Shown piece after piece: positions 7,111-16,331 of a DNA stretch of 64,000 nt (its first letter is position 1; each line of letters begins with the position of its first letter). The stretch comes from Hymenobacter jeongseonensis. GTDB taxonomy: Bacteria > Bacteroidota > Bacteroidia > Cytophagales > Hymenobacteraceae. Made by a program: the position numbers and the translations under genes. The DNA lies in NCBI RefSeq assembly GCF_015694725.1, contig NZ_JADQDQ010000011.1:1-64000 (forward strand), read 5' to 3'. The notes under the pieces are model-generated. The model saw nothing but the letters and a program-made list of their open reading frames with translations. It did not search any database and was not told the origin of the DNA.

Positions 7111-9772
7111 AGCTGACAGAAGGCAAAATGGGAAATAAGGACACCTGATACAGCTGCCGGCGCGAGGTGATGCCGGCCGCGGCGCTGCTGAGCCGCACGA
7201 AATAGGGGTTCTGACGATTGTAGGCGTTGTAGACCGACACGTTCCAGGTGCGGGTGCCCCACTTCTTGGTCTTGGTGTGGGTCAGGCTTAAGTCCAGCCG
7301 GTGGTAGGCGCCGAGGCGGTAGTTGTTGCGCTGCCCCAAATACTCCACGTTCTGCACGAACGGCGTGCTGCTGCCCGGCTGGTACACCGGCTCATTATAG
7401 GCCTTGTAAGAAGTGGTGGGCAGCGTGGTAACGAAGCCGGTGCGGTACGTGAAGCTGCCGCCCAACGTGAGGCGCGGACTGAGCTGGTGGTTGGCCACGG
7501 CCGCGATGCTGTGCCGCGTGTCGTAGGCGTAAGGGTATTGCTGGTCGAAGTTGATGCCCGGTAGCTGCCGCCATGCCCAGGCCAGGGTGTAGCCCAGCCA
7601 GCCGGTGGTTTTGCCCTGGCGCTTGCGCAGCAGCCATTCGGAGCCGTAGCTCCAGCCCCGCCCGGTCACGAGGCGCGTCTCGTAGGGCGCCGAAATCAGG
7701 TTGCCGAAGTTGGTTTCGGGCCCGCTGCGCAGGAAGTCCGACACGAAGTCGGCCCCGTCCCGAAACTCGGTCACGTCGCGCATCTCCTTGTAGTACACGT
7801 CCGCCGTCAGCTCCCACTGCGCGCCCAGCGGCCGCGCCGCGCCCAGCGCGGCCTGCCAGGAGCGCTGCGGCTTCACCTTGTCGGTGGCCGGCACCCAGAT
7901 GTCGGTCGGGTTGCCCGTCGAGACGTTGCTGAGCAGGTGCAGGTACTGCGCCATCGTCACGAACGAAGCGCGCAGGCGCAGGTCGTGGGCGGCGGTGTAA
8001 GCCAGCGCCAGCCGCGGCTGCAACGACGAGTAAAACGTGCCGTTTACCTGAAAACCCGAGGCGTGCAGGCCCACGCTGGCTTGCAGCCGCTCGCTGAGCT
8101 GCAGGCGGTCTTCGGCGTACACGTAGCCTTCGTGGGTGCCGATGGTGGAAAAGGCGTTGGCCTGGAACGTGAGGCTGTCGGTCTTCAGCACGAAGGACTC
8201 GGGGCTGAAGCGGTGGTGCGTGTAGCTGGCGCCAAACCGGATGCTGTGCCGGGCATTGGCGAAAAAGTCGGCCTCGGCCTTGGCGCCCCAGTCCACGATG
8301 CCCGACCGGTAGTCGGAAAAGCGGCTCAGGCGACTCTCGCCATTCTGCTGCGTGAAGTCGGTGCGCTGGCTGAACTGGTAGCGGCTGTGGGTCAGGGTCA
8401 GGTTGGCAAACAGCCGGGGGCCGAAGGTGTGGTTCCAGCGCAGCGCCCCGGTCACGTTGCCCCAGCGCATGGCAAAATCCTGCGTCTCATTTTGGTCGGC
8501 CCTGCCGGCAAACTCCTGCTGGTCGCCGAACCGGTCCTGGCCGCCGTACACGCTCAGGTACACCTTGTCGCGGTCCGAGAAGGTGTGGTTTACCTTGGCG
8601 TTGAGGTCGAAGAAGTGGTAATTGCCCAGGCTCTCGCCGCTCAGGGCGGCCGCGGCGCTGGTCAGCACGTCGAGGTAGGTGCGGCGGGCGGCCAGCAAAA
8701 AAGAGGTTTTCTCGCTGCCGATGGGCCCTTCCAACAGCACTTTCGAGGAAATTAACCCCACTGCGCCTTCGCCGCCGAAGCGCTGGTTGTTGCCTTCCTT
8801 CAGCCGCACGTCCACCACCGACGACAGCCGGCCGCCATACTGGGCCGGAAAGCTGCCCTTGAGCAACTCCACGCTTTTCACCGCGTCGGGGTTGAAGACG
8901 GAAAACGTGCCCAGCAAATGCGACACGTTGTACACCGGCACCCCGTCGAGCAGCATCAGGTTCTGGTCGGGGCCGCCGCCGCGCACGCTCAGGTCCGACG
9001 AGCCCTCGCGGCCGGCCTGCACGCCCGGCAGCAGCTGCAGTGCCTTCACGGCATCGGCCTCACCCAGCAGGCGGGGCAGCTGCTTTAGCTCGGAGCCACG
9101 CAAGGTGAGCCGGTCAGACTGGTCCAGGGCCGAGACGGGGTTGCCGGCCACCTCCACCTCACTCAGCTCCCGGGCCAGGGGCTCCAGCCGCAGGGCAATG
9201 GTGGTGTCGCGCCGCAGTCCGGCCAATGGTACTTCCAGCGGCGCATAGCCCAGGTAGCGCACTCGCAGCTGGGCCTCGCCAGCAGGGGGTGATACCGGCA
9301 GGCGCAAGGAGTAAAAGCCGTACACATTGCTGCCCGTGCCCGTCGCCGGAGGGCCCGCCAAGCTCACGCTGGCGCCAATCAGCGCCTCGCCCGAGGTCTT
9401 GTCCGTCACGTGCCCGCTGATGGTGACTCCCCCCTGCTGGGTCGATGAAACACCGTTAGGAATGGCTTGCAACACCACCTGCGGCCCAATGAGCTGGTAG
9501 CGGAGCTTGGAGCCGCGCAAGAGTTGGTCGAGCACCTCGCGCAGCGGCTGTTGCTCCATGCGCAGGCTCACCGGGGGTTGGCGGCGCAGCAAGTCGGGGT
9601 CGTAGGAAAACCGGATGCCGTACGTGGCCGCCAGCTCGGTCAGCACCTGCGGCAGCGGCCGGTTGGCGGCCGTCACCGACACGGGCAGGTCCAGCGGGGA
9701 AGTCGTCTGGGCCAGGGCCGGCCGCAGCCCGGTCAGCCACCCGATAAGGAGAAAAAAGACGAGGTTCTTCAT
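7094..9772 (-). CDS. TonB-dependent receptor with STN signalling domain
   Basis: The product has 892 residues. Order of parts: signal peptide 1-22 (ending ALAQ), STN domain about 28-103, CarboxypepD-reg-like beta-sandwich about 115-200 starting ISGHVTDKTSGEALIG, plug about 225-325 with LSVRGGGPDQNLMLLDGVPVYN, then a 22-strand barrel ending SVSYGFTF. The STN domain is the part that contacts FecR-type anti-sigma factors, so this receptor probably senses its own substrate and signals through the FecR and sigma factor encoded directly upstream. The FecR gene ends 44 bases before this start. The substrate cannot be read from sequence. Confidence 0.9.
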   Translation of the reverse strand: MKNLVFFLLIGWLTGLRPALAQTTSPLDLPVSVTAANRPLPQVLTELAATYGIRFSYDPDLLRRQPPVSLRMEQQPLREVLDQLLRGSKLRYQLIGPQVVLQAIPNGVSSTQQGGVTISGHVTDKTSGEALIGASVSLAGPPATGTGSNVYGFYSLRLPVSPPAGEAQLRVRYLGYAPLEVPLAGLRRDTTIALRLEPLARELSEVEVAGNPVSALDQSDRLTLRGSELKQLPRLLGEADAVKALQLLPGVQAGREGSSDLSVRGGGPDQNLMLLDGVPVYNVSHLLGTFSVFNPDAVKSVELLKGSFPAQYGGRLSSVVDVRLKEGNNQRFGGEGAVGLISSKVLLEGPIGSEKTSFLLAARRTYLDVLTSAAAALSGESLGNYHFFDLNAKVNHTFSDRDKVYLSVYGGQDRFGDQQEFAGRADQNETQDFAMRWGNVTGALRWNHTFGPRLFANLTLTHSRYQFSQRTDFTQQNGESRLSRFSDYRSGIVDWGAKAEADFFANARHSIRFGASYTHHRFSPESFVLKTDSLTFQANAFSTIGTHEGYVYAEDRLQLSERLQASVGLHASGFQVNGTFYSSLQPRLALAYTAAHDLRLRASFVTMAQYLHLLSNVSTGNPTDIWVPATDKVKPQRSWQAALGAARPLGAQWELTADVYYKEMRDVTEFRDGADFVSDFLRSGPETNFGNLISAPYETRLVTGRGWSYGSEWLLRKRQGKTTGWLGYTLAWAWRQLPGINFDQQYPYAYDTRHSIAAVANHQLSPRLTLGGSFTYRTGFVTTLPTTSYKAYNEPVYQPGSSTPFVQNVEYLGQRNNYRLGAYHRLDLSLTHTKTKKWGTRTWNVSVYNAYNRQNPYFVRLSSAAAGITSRRQLYQVSLFPILPSVSYGFTF

Positions 9773-9816
9773 GTCAAATGCAATGCAGTGGTCAGGTAGT
9801 CAATATTGCAGCGGGC

Positions 9817-10836
9817 TTAGCGGCAGCCGGGGCCCTCTAGCTGATACACCTGTGCTGTTTGCTGGGCCGCGCGCAGCTGCAGGGTGGCTTCCAGCACCTG
9901 CAGCACCTCGCTCAGCGGGGCGCGGTCGAAGGTGCCGGTGAAGCGGCAGCGGGCCAGCGTGGTGTCGGCCAAGGGCAGCTGCACGCCGTAGTACTGTTCC
10001 AGCGTGGGCAGCACGGCCCGTAGCGGCTGGGCGGCAAAGCGTAGCTGCCCCGACTGCCAGGCCCAGGCGTTGCCATCAGTCACGCGCCGCTTGGTTAGGC
10101 GCCCATCACGCTTGTCCAGCCGGGCGCCGTAGCCGGGCGTGACCAAGGTCGCGGGGCCGCCGGCTGACGCGGAAAAAGCCACCTTGCCCGTCGCAACCGT
10201 CAGGGAAACGGCGGGCGCATTCGGGTAAGCGCTCAGGTTAAAAGAAGTGCCCAGCACCCGCGTGGTGGCCTGGCCCGTCCGCACCACAAACGGCTGCTGC
10301 GGGTTGCGCCGCACCTCAAAAAAAGCCTCGCCTTCCAGCTGCACCACCCGTTCAGCTCCATCAAACGCCGCCGCGTAGGTGAGCACGCTGCCCCGGTTGA
10401 GCCACACGCAGCTGCTGTCGGGCAGCCACACCTCGCGCCGCTGGTCGCCGGACTGCACCACCTGCATCGCGGCATCAGCCCGGAAATAGGAAACCATCAG
10501 CCAGCCCAGTCCCAGCGCCACGACCAAGGAAGCCGCCAAACGCAGCACGGGCCAAAAGCGCGTCGGCCGGGGCGCCACCGCCCTGTCACCCCCTGCTGAC
10601 CAGAGCAAACGGGTGGCGGGCTGCGGCAGCCGGGCACTCACCTGCTGCCAGGCCGCGTCGGTGTCGACCACGCGCTCGGCGGGTGGGGCCGTGCGGAGCC
10701 AGAGCTGCTTTTGCTGCTGATACTGCGCTTCGTGCGCCGGCTGCACCGCGCGCCACTGGCGCAGGGTCTCCAATTCGGCCGCGGTGGCGGTGTTGGCGAA
10801 CTGGCGGGCAGCCAAATCCCAATAATAGGTGTCCAA
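9817..10836 (-). CDS. FecR-family anti-sigma factor
   Basis: The product has 339 residues starting at a TTG (10836); no in-frame ATG was seen near the conserved N-terminus MDTYYWDLAARQFAN. The cytoplasmic part (1-97) should hold the sigma factor. There is one membrane helix at 98-118, then the periplasmic FecR domain (REVWLPDSSCVWLNRGSVL), and a C-terminal DUF4974 domain with the STN-like fold (LRAVLPTLEQYYGVQL). It lies between its presumed sigma partner and the TonB receptor, completing a three-part surface-signalling relay. Confidence 0.9.
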   Translation of the reverse strand: MDTYYWDLAARQFANTATAAELETLRQWRAVQPAHEAQYQQQKQLWLRTAPPAERVVDTDAAWQQVSARLPQPATRLLWSAGGDRAVAPRPTRFWPVLRLAASLVVALGLGWLMVSYFRADAAMQVVQSGDQRREVWLPDSSCVWLNRGSVLTYAAAFDGAERVVQLEGEAFFEVRRNPQQPFVVRTGQATTRVLGTSFNLSAYPNAPAVSLTVATGKVAFSASAGGPATLVTPGYGARLDKRDGRLTKRRVTDGNAWAWQSGQLRFAAQPLRAVLPTLEQYYGVQLPLADTTLARCRFTGTFDRAPLSEVLQVLEATLQLRAAQQTAQVYQLEGPGCR

Positions 10837-10980
10837 GGTGCCGGGGTGAAAGCGGTGAAAAAGCGGAAGTGACCTTCCTTGCTTTCTAGACCCGTGAGAA
10901 TGGTCGCACCGCTACTCACACCAAAAAAATAATAGCTGACTTCGGAAGAAAGAAAAGATAACTCGCATACAGCGACTTAC

Positions 10981-11502
10981 TTACCAACTAATAAAAAGCA
11001 GCATTAATCCCGCCAGCAGGGCCTGCCGCAGAATGGTCAGCGCCTTTTTGATGTGGTTGTCCACGGTATTGGGCGAGATGTCAAGAAAATCGGCAATTTC
11101 CCGGTGGCTCATTTCCTCGTAGCGGCTGAGCAGAAACACCCGCTGGCACATGGGTGGCAGGCTGGCGATGGCCTGCCGAAGCTGCCGCTCCAGGTCGGCC
11201 AGGTGCAGGGCCTGCTCGCCGGCGTTGGTGGTTTCGCTGCGAGGCAGGCCATACTGCGCGGTCAGCTCGCTACGACGCTGCTGGCCGGTGGCCGCGCTCA
11301 GCGCTTTGTTGATAACCGCGCGGTAGAGGTAAGCGCTGGGCGAAGCAATGCTGGCGCGGTCCTCCTGGTGCCAGAAGGCCACAAAGATGTCCTGCACCAA
11401 GTCCTCGGCCACGGCCAGGTCGCGCGTGATGCGGTGAGCCCGCTGACAAAGCCGGGCGTATTCGCGTCGAAATAGGTCTTCAAAGCCCCGAGTGTTCTCC
11501 AT
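10981..11502 (-). CDS. ECF RNA polymerase sigma factor (signalling operon 1)
   Basis: The product has 173 residues. The start at 11502 (MENTRGFEDLFRREYARL) was preferred to an upstream in-frame codon at 11538 because it begins just before region 2. Region 2 contains AEDLVQDIFVAFW and region 4 contains LPPMCQRVFLLSRYEEMSHREIADFLDIS. The protein ends in a hydrophobic stretch (QALLAGLMLLFISW) after region 4. It is the first gene of the minus-strand operon sigma, fecR, receptor, DUF4249. It should direct transcription of that operon when FecR releases it. Confidence 0.9.
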   Translation of the reverse strand: MENTRGFEDLFRREYARLCQRAHRITRDLAVAEDLVQDIFVAFWHQEDRASIASPSAYLYRAVINKALSAATGQQRRSELTAQYGLPRSETTNAGEQALHLADLERQLRQAIASLPPMCQRVFLLSRYEEMSHREIADFLDISPNTVDNHIKKALTILRQALLAGLMLLFISW

Positions 11503-11756
11503 GTTCTCGGCGGCGAAATTAGGCGCCCGACCAGTCAAATGCCGCTTAGCCCTGATTCTACTCCTTACCCGGTCATATATTCATCCAACCTGAGGTAAGT
11601 GTGAATAATCGTTGAGTTTAAGAAAACGGTCCGAATGACAAAACGAGGGATTACTGAGCCTATAGGAAACGAACGGTGCCCGGTGTGGCCAATAGCCCGC
11701 GCAACCTTTTCGTCGCGTGGCCGGTCATCCTTAAGAACCCGTAACCCGTGCCTGTG

Positions 11757-12206
11757 ATGAAGAAGTCCCTCCTGTGCTGCCTGTTCTTCCTGGGGCTGGC
11801 CGCCGCGGTCGCCTGCCGCAAAGCCAGCCCGGCCCCCGAAGCGGCCCCGGCGGCGGCTTACCCCCAAACGTGGCAATTGGTGGAAATGACGGGGCAACTC
11901 GTGGGCTCCCGCCGGACCGGGGCGGACCTGCCGTGGCAGGAAACGTACGTCTTCCGGGCCGATGGCACCTTCCTGAAAACGCGTCGGCACGGCGCGCAAC
12001 GCACCGAGGCCCGCGGCACGTTTGCGGTGCAGGACTTGCCCGACGGCCGGTACGCCGTGCTGGTCTACGCCGCGGCCAGCCCGCTGATCGGCTCGTGCAC
12101 GGCGACTGCGTTGACCGAAACCCTGGCCTTCCAAGCCGACGGGACGTTGGCGAGCACGTGGCAGGCGTGCGACGGCCCGGGACTCGCCTACCAGCACGTG
12201 AACTAG
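11757..12206 (+). CDS. Putative lipoprotein with a lipocalin-like core
   Basis: The product has 149 residues. Start 11757 (MKKSLLCCLFFLGLAAAVAC) gives a lipobox Cys at residue 20. The mature part reads TWQLVEMTGQLVGSR, ETYVFRADGTFLKTR and ARGTFAVQDLPDGRYAVLVY, a pattern seen in small lipocalin-like or META-like lipoproteins of Bacteroidota. Function unknown. A weak inverted repeat (AAGGAGC and GCTCCTT, 12246-12268) follows the stop. Confidence 0.65.
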   Translation: MKKSLLCCLFFLGLAAAVACRKASPAPEAAPAAAYPQTWQLVEMTGQLVGSRRTGADLPWQETYVFRADGTFLKTRRHGAQRTEARGTFAVQDLPDGRYAVLVYAAASPLIGSCTATALTETLAFQADGTLASTWQACDGPGLAYQHVN

Positions 12207-12288
12207 CGCGGGCGGGGCCTGCGCGGGAAACGGGCCGAACAGCGAAAGGAGCGTTTTATTTGCTCCTTCACTACCTCCTCCACTAGCT

Positions 12289-12798
12289 ATGTCCTCTGGC
12301 GTATTACTTGGCCCTACCCACCTGCAAGGCCGCACGGTTCCTCTTGAAGCACCTCAGGGCGTGGCGCCGTTTGAATGGCGAAGGAAGCTGCAGGGGGCAA
12401 CGGGCAACACGTGGTTTCGCCTCAAGTATGCTGGCCAACGGCATCACAAGCACACCAATCTTGTGGTTGGGACGAACGGCCGCCCGGCCATTGTGGTGGC
12501 GGTGGATGACCAGACGCAGGAAGAAATGCTATTGTTCGACGGCAGCCAGCACGGGCACGAAGCCTTGTTTGGGGATGCCGAGGCCCATCGGTCAGACCCG
12601 GTGGCGTGGGCCTTTTACCAGGACCAGGACGGGGAAGACACCTTCGGCGTGGTGCTGTCGGCCTATTACCAGATTGATTACGAGGACGAGGACGAAGGCT
12701 ACTTGGATGAAGTAGACAGCCAGGGAAACATTGCCCTGCCGGATGGGCGGCAGATGCCGTTTGCCGAGGCGCAGCGGAATGGGTTCGATTGCTTTTAG
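12289..12798 (+). CDS. Acidic soluble protein of unknown function
   Basis: The product has 169 residues from ATG 12289, without signal peptide or membrane segment. The sequence is rich in Asp and Glu, especially YQIDYEDEDEGYLDEVDSQG near residues 124-143. The central part reads FDGSQHGHEALFGD, TFGVVLSAYYQ. It faces the integrase gene across a shared bidirectional terminator. No family recognised. Confidence 0.6.
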   Translation: MSSGVLLGPTHLQGRTVPLEAPQGVAPFEWRRKLQGATGNTWFRLKYAGQRHHKHTNLVVGTNGRPAIVVAVDDQTQEEMLLFDGSQHGHEALFGDAEAHRSDPVAWAFYQDQDGEDTFGVVLSAYYQIDYEDEDEGYLDEVDSQGNIALPDGRQMPFAEAQRNGFDCF

Positions 12799-12929
12799 AT
12801 TGCCGTCACCAACCGCCTGAGCCGTACCACCGAAGTCGTTTCCGAGGAACTAGCCTGAGTTCACAAAAACGGTAGAATAAGTAAACGACAGCCTCAGAAT
12901 AGGATTTCATGCCGACTAAAAGTGCCACT

Positions 12930-12970
12930 AAACGAGACGAGCGGGACCATTTGGCCCGCTCGTCTCGTTT
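12930..12970. terminator. Bidirectional terminator, perfect 16-bp stem
   Basis: The arms AAACGAGACGAGCGGG (12930-12945) and CCCGCTCGTCTCGTTT (12955-12970) pair perfectly around a 9-base loop. It lies between two convergent genes, the acidic protein and the integrase, and can serve both. Confidence 0.75.
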
Positions 12971-13082
12971 CCACCCTACCCCTCAAAGTGCGGCCGGTCC
13001 TTGGTCCCATTAGTCGCCTCCCCACCGCCCCCGCGCAAACTTGCTCAGCAGCCCTGGGTTCAATTTTGCCAACCCTCAGGAA

Positions 13083-14342
13083 TTATCCAGCAACCCGCAT
13101 CAACGGGCTTGCTTGCCGCTCCAGGTACTGAGCGAATTCATCCTGCACCACGGAATCGGTAATCTTCAGGTAGCGGTGGAGCATCTTATAGTCTTTGTGG
13201 CCGGTAATGCGCATGAGGGTTTCCGGACGCATCCCTCCTTCCAGGGCCAGGGTAACGAAGGTGCGACGGGCCGTGTGGGTGCCCATCAGTTCGTACTTGG
13301 GCCGGGTGGTGGCCACCCGCTCGCTGCCCTTGTGTTGACTGGTCGTGGTCGGGGCGTCGATGCGCGCCAGCTTGCCCAGAGTCTTGAGGTGGGCATTGGT
13401 TTTTTGGTTGCTGATGACCGGGAGGGCCCGCCCGTCCGCCCGGCCAGCGTAGCGCTTGAGAATGCCCTGGGCAACCGGAGAAAGGGGCACCTTCAACAAA
13501 TCACCGGTTTTCTGGGTGGTGAGCACCAGCGAATCGTTGGTGACTTGTTCTGCGCGCAACGCCAACACGTCGGAGAACCGCAGCCCCGTCTCGCATTCGA
13601 AGAGGAAAATGTCGCGGGTCTGTTCCAGGTACGGGATATGGGCCAGGGGAAGAGCAAAAAGGCGTGCTTTTTCGGCAGCCGTGAGGTACACGACCTCCGG
13701 CGCGACGGCCTCCATTTTACGGAAGCGCTTGAAGTGGGCGTACCCGTGCAACTCTTGCTCAAAGGTTTGCCCGAGAAACACCTTCAGGTTCTTAACTTGG
13801 TTGTTGACGGACGCATTGCCCATGCTCAGGGTCTTGAGCAAGTAACTTTTGAACGCCTCGCAAAACGCGACGTCCAACGAGGCAAATTCCAAGCGGAGTC
13901 GCCGCAGCTTCGAGTAAGCAATCAGGTGCTGGCGCAGCGTGTTATAGGCCTTGATGGTGGACGGGGCCCGGTCGCGTTTCGCCGACTCAATCCACGAATC
14001 CAAATGCTCCAGCAGCCCCGCCGGTGGCTGGTCTTGCTTGCCGGAGGTGAAGCGCGCTGCCACCGCACGCAGGTCCTCCACCGTGGTCACTTTCCCTTTC
14101 GCCGTGTGTTGCAGATGGGCCGCTTCGAGTCCTTCGGCCAGTTTCTTCAACAGGTGGTTGGCATCGGAAAAGCCCGCGTAATTGCGCCGGTACTTTTGGG
14201 CTTTCGCGTCCCATTGTTCGGGCTTCACCGTTAGGGTGGGCAGATAGATCTTTTTGCGCTGCCCTTCGAGGTAACAGGCGGCATAGAGGGCGGTTTCACC
14301 CACTGATTTGGCATCGGTTAAATAGTACTTGGTCCGCAGCAT
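13083..14342 (-). CDS. Tyrosine-type site-specific recombinase (integrase)
   Basis: The product has 419 residues. An N-terminal arm-binding region (1-60, with KIYLPTLTVKPEQWDAK) is followed by a SAM-like core-binding domain (about 105-200) and the catalytic domain. Expected active-site residues are visible: Arg255 (ETGLRFSDVL), Lys278, His356 and Arg359 (THTARRTF), His382 (ITGHKDYKML) and nucleophile Tyr391 (HRYLKI). It is of the type found on integrative and mobilisable elements of Bacteroidota. It marks the left edge of an accessory segment, but no attachment repeat or tRNA target was found beside it. Confidence 0.92.
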   Translation of the reverse strand: MLRTKYYLTDAKSVGETALYAACYLEGQRKKIYLPTLTVKPEQWDAKAQKYRRNYAGFSDANHLLKKLAEGLEAAHLQHTAKGKVTTVEDLRAVAARFTSGKQDQPPAGLLEHLDSWIESAKRDRAPSTIKAYNTLRQHLIAYSKLRRLRLEFASLDVAFCEAFKSYLLKTLSMGNASVNNQVKNLKVFLGQTFEQELHGYAHFKRFRKMEAVAPEVVYLTAAEKARLFALPLAHIPYLEQTRDIFLFECETGLRFSDVLALRAEQVTNDSLVLTTQKTGDLLKVPLSPVAQGILKRYAGRADGRALPVISNQKTNAHLKTLGKLARIDAPTTTSQHKGSERVATTRPKYELMGTHTARRTFVTLALEGGMRPETLMRITGHKDYKMLHRYLKITDSVVQDEFAQYLERQASPLMRVAG

Positions 14343-14529
14343 TTACTATATATAAAAGTGAGTAAACGAAGGTAGTCCCGGTGTTGCCACGGGACAAGTC
14401 ACGGGACAAAACTTCTGACCATATCTAGTCACAGCTGGTTCTAACCGCACCCAAAAATGCCATTACAGGCAATAGGAAAGCATTACATGACCTAAGACAG
14501 CAGGCGACAACCAGAAGTAGGTAGTCCTT

Positions 14530-14585
14530 ACACGACCACGAAAAAGGCCCTCAGTTTGCACTGAGGGCCTTTTTCGTGGTCGTGT
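14530..14585 (-). terminator. Terminator with a perfect 25-bp stem
   Basis: The arms at 14530-14554 and 14561-14585 are exact reverse complements around TTTGCA. The stem has A5 and T5 tracts flanking a GGCCCTCAG core. It lies 24 bases after the stop of the minus-strand secreted-protein gene (14610) and also shields the integrase promoter region. Confidence 0.75.
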
Positions 14586-14609
14586 CAATTTGCGTGTCAC
14601 TTTAGGAAT

Positions 14610-15008
14610 TTATCGCCCCGGGTCAATGACTTTAGGCGGTCCAGCGGTGGGATATTCCTTCAGGAGTGCTTGTCGGCCCGTTTTACTTTTTGTCGGGTAC
14701 AACACGCCCACGTGGCCAGGCCATCGATTGTCGGGGCACGTCATCGTGCGCAGCAGCGCCAGGAACTCGTGGCCACCGTCGACGGCTACCAGCGAGTTCG
14801 GAGCCACCGGGCCCAAGCTGGGCTTCAGGATGACAGCGTGCACGGTGGCCACTGTATCGATGAAGCACGTGGCCATGGTTGGCTTGTACATCACGCACTC
14901 GGTGTAGTCGACCTTTCGGTCGGGAACGGGCGGGCTGGCGTGCACACCGGTGAAGGTGGCCACGCACAGCATAAAGCTGCCGAGCAGCAACACAACTAGT
15001 TTTCTCAT
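14610..15008 (-). CDS. Small secreted protein of unknown function
   Basis: The product has 132 residues. Start 15008 gives a signal peptide (MRKLVVLLLGSFMLCVATFT, cleaved near GVHA). The mature part has three Cys (in TECVMY, ATCFID, MTCPD) that could form disulfides, plus LVAVDGGHEFLALLRTM. No family recognised. It lies inside the accessory segment between the integrase and the HEPN-type genes, with its own strong terminator. Confidence 0.55.
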   Translation of the reverse strand: MRKLVVLLLGSFMLCVATFTGVHASPPVPDRKVDYTECVMYKPTMATCFIDTVATVHAVILKPSLGPVAPNSLVAVDGGHEFLALLRTMTCPDNRWPGHVGVLYPTKSKTGRQALLKEYPTAGPPKVIDPGR

Positions 15009-15098
15009 GCTTGTGGGCATTTGGTTTGGGTGAATAAATAAGAACCCAAAGGTTTTGCCCTGCAGCAGCGGAAAAAAGGACAGCCGTTTTATATCCCC

Positions 15099-15659
15099 TT
15101 ACCGATGGTCATCAGTCCACTCACCCTGGGCTGAGCGATGCCATAACTCATACAATGGTGGTATATCAGCAGACGGGTCAAGAAAAACAGCCCAAATTGT
15201 CCAAATCACCCTGTGCAGTCTATCTGCCTGATGAGAAAACGCATCCACATCCAAGTGGGTGTACACCACAGGTGGCTTCTTCAATACAAAGGCTCTTCCC
15301 CTGCCCGACGTTATCGCATTGGACTCTTTTGGAGTATCAAGCTCCCACTCTCTGTGAATAACATTGTTCCGATTGGTGTTTAATGTTCTTAAATCTGAAA
15401 TTAAAAACCTGAAATGTGCGACCTCTTGCGGTACCGCTCCTACAGCAGCAAGCTGCCACTCGATTTGCTTGCTTAGCCCATCAATGGCTTGGCTCATGGA
15501 GTAATCCTCCACCAGCATTCTAGTCTGATAATTCATACCGCAGAGAACGGTCAGTTTCATTTTTAATGAATGGGTCAAATGTTCAAACCTGACCACCAAT
15601 TTGCCGATGGCCAAATACATCTGGCTGTGGTCGTTGGTTCTGGTATTATCCGTGTTCAT
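15099..15659 (-). CDS. HEPN-like protein with RNxxxH motif (candidate RNase)
   Basis: The product has 186 residues from ATG 15659. It is predicted mostly helical: AIGKLVVRFEHLTHSLK, MSQAIDGLSKQIEWQL and EVAHFRFLISDLRTLN precede the motif R97-N-N-V-I-H102. In HEPN domains an RNxxxH or Rx4-6H motif at this place forms the ribonuclease active site of many toxins and abortive-infection proteins. It is the last gene of a minus-strand operon, 37 bases after the serine recombinase. GC is clearly below the window average, as expected of transferred DNA. The assignment rests on the motif and helix pattern only. Confidence 0.55.
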   Translation of the reverse strand: MNTDNTRTNDHSQMYLAIGKLVVRFEHLTHSLKMKLTVLCGMNYQTRMLVEDYSMSQAIDGLSKQIEWQLAAVGAVPQEVAHFRFLISDLRTLNTNRNNVIHREWELDTPKESNAITSGRGRAFVLKKPPVVYTHLDVDAFSHQADRLHRVIWTIWAVFLDPSADIPPLYELWHRSAQGEWTDDHR

Positions 15660-15696
15660 AAGATTTATATTACAGTATCATTGGCGCACTCCTGCC

Positions 15697-16326
15697 CTAA
15701 TCGGGTTGCGGGGGATGAGATAACTTAATCATCCCGGAGTGTTTGTTGACCGTGCCCACCGAGACGTTGAGCTGCGTCGCAATCTTCCGCTGGCTGAGGC
15801 CCTCGCCAATCAACCGCTGTATTTCCGCAATCACTTCGGGGCTGGTGGCCCGTCGGCCGTGCGCGTACTCCTTCCCTGCAGCGGCGGCTTCGGCACGCTT
15901 GCGGGCCTGGCCCAGCCGCACATTCTCCGAGTGGCGCTGGTTACGGTAGCCGGCGGCCCAGGCAATGATGGACTTGAACAGGCTGGCCATGGGGCCGGTG
16001 GTGTTCAGAGCCGGTTCGCAGTAGCTCCAGAAGAGCACCCCCGCCTGCTCCAGTGCGGCCGTGTGCTCAAACACCTTCTCGATGCCCTCGCTGCTGAACC
16101 GGTCTAGGGCAAACACGCGCACCAGGTCGAAGCGCCGCTTGCCGGCATCCTTCATCATTTCCTGAAAGGCCTTGCGGTTCGAGCTGCCGCCCGACTTCTC
16201 GTCGACGTACTCTTTATAAATGGTATCGCCGGCGCGCTCGGCCTCCCTGCGCAGGAGCACCAGTTGGTTCTCCGGGTTCTGGTCTTTGTCACTCGTCGAT
16301 ACCCGGGCGTAAAGGGCTACTCGCAT
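15697..16326 (-). CDS. Serine recombinase (resolvase/invertase family)
   Basis: The product has 209 residues. It begins MRVALYARVSTSDKDQNPEN with the catalytic Ser10 in the canonical YARVSTxDQ context. The resolvase core follows (RFDLVRVFALDRFSSEGIEKV), then the long E helix and a C-terminal helix-turn-helix (GEGLSQRKIATQLNVSVGTV). Size and layout match small resolvases or invertases of transposons and plasmids, not the large integrases. It lies in the middle of an operon between two HEPN-like genes, 5 bases after the upstream one. No res or inversion sites were recognised nearby. Confidence 0.9.
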   Translation of the reverse strand: MRVALYARVSTSDKDQNPENQLVLLRREAERAGDTIYKEYVDEKSGGSSNRKAFQEMMKDAGKRRFDLVRVFALDRFSSEGIEKVFEHTAALEQAGVLFWSYCEPALNTTGPMASLFKSIIAWAAGYRNQRHSENVRLGQARKRAEAAAAGKEYAHGRRATSPEVIAEIQRLIGEGLSQRKIATQLNVSVGTVNKHSGMIKLSHPPQPD

Positions 16327-16331
16327 AATTG

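Noticed and set aside
13040..13082. CCTGGGTTCAATTTTGCC near the integrase stop, resembling a tRNA 3' end used as att site
   Set aside because: No matching tRNA body and no second copy at the other side of the island.
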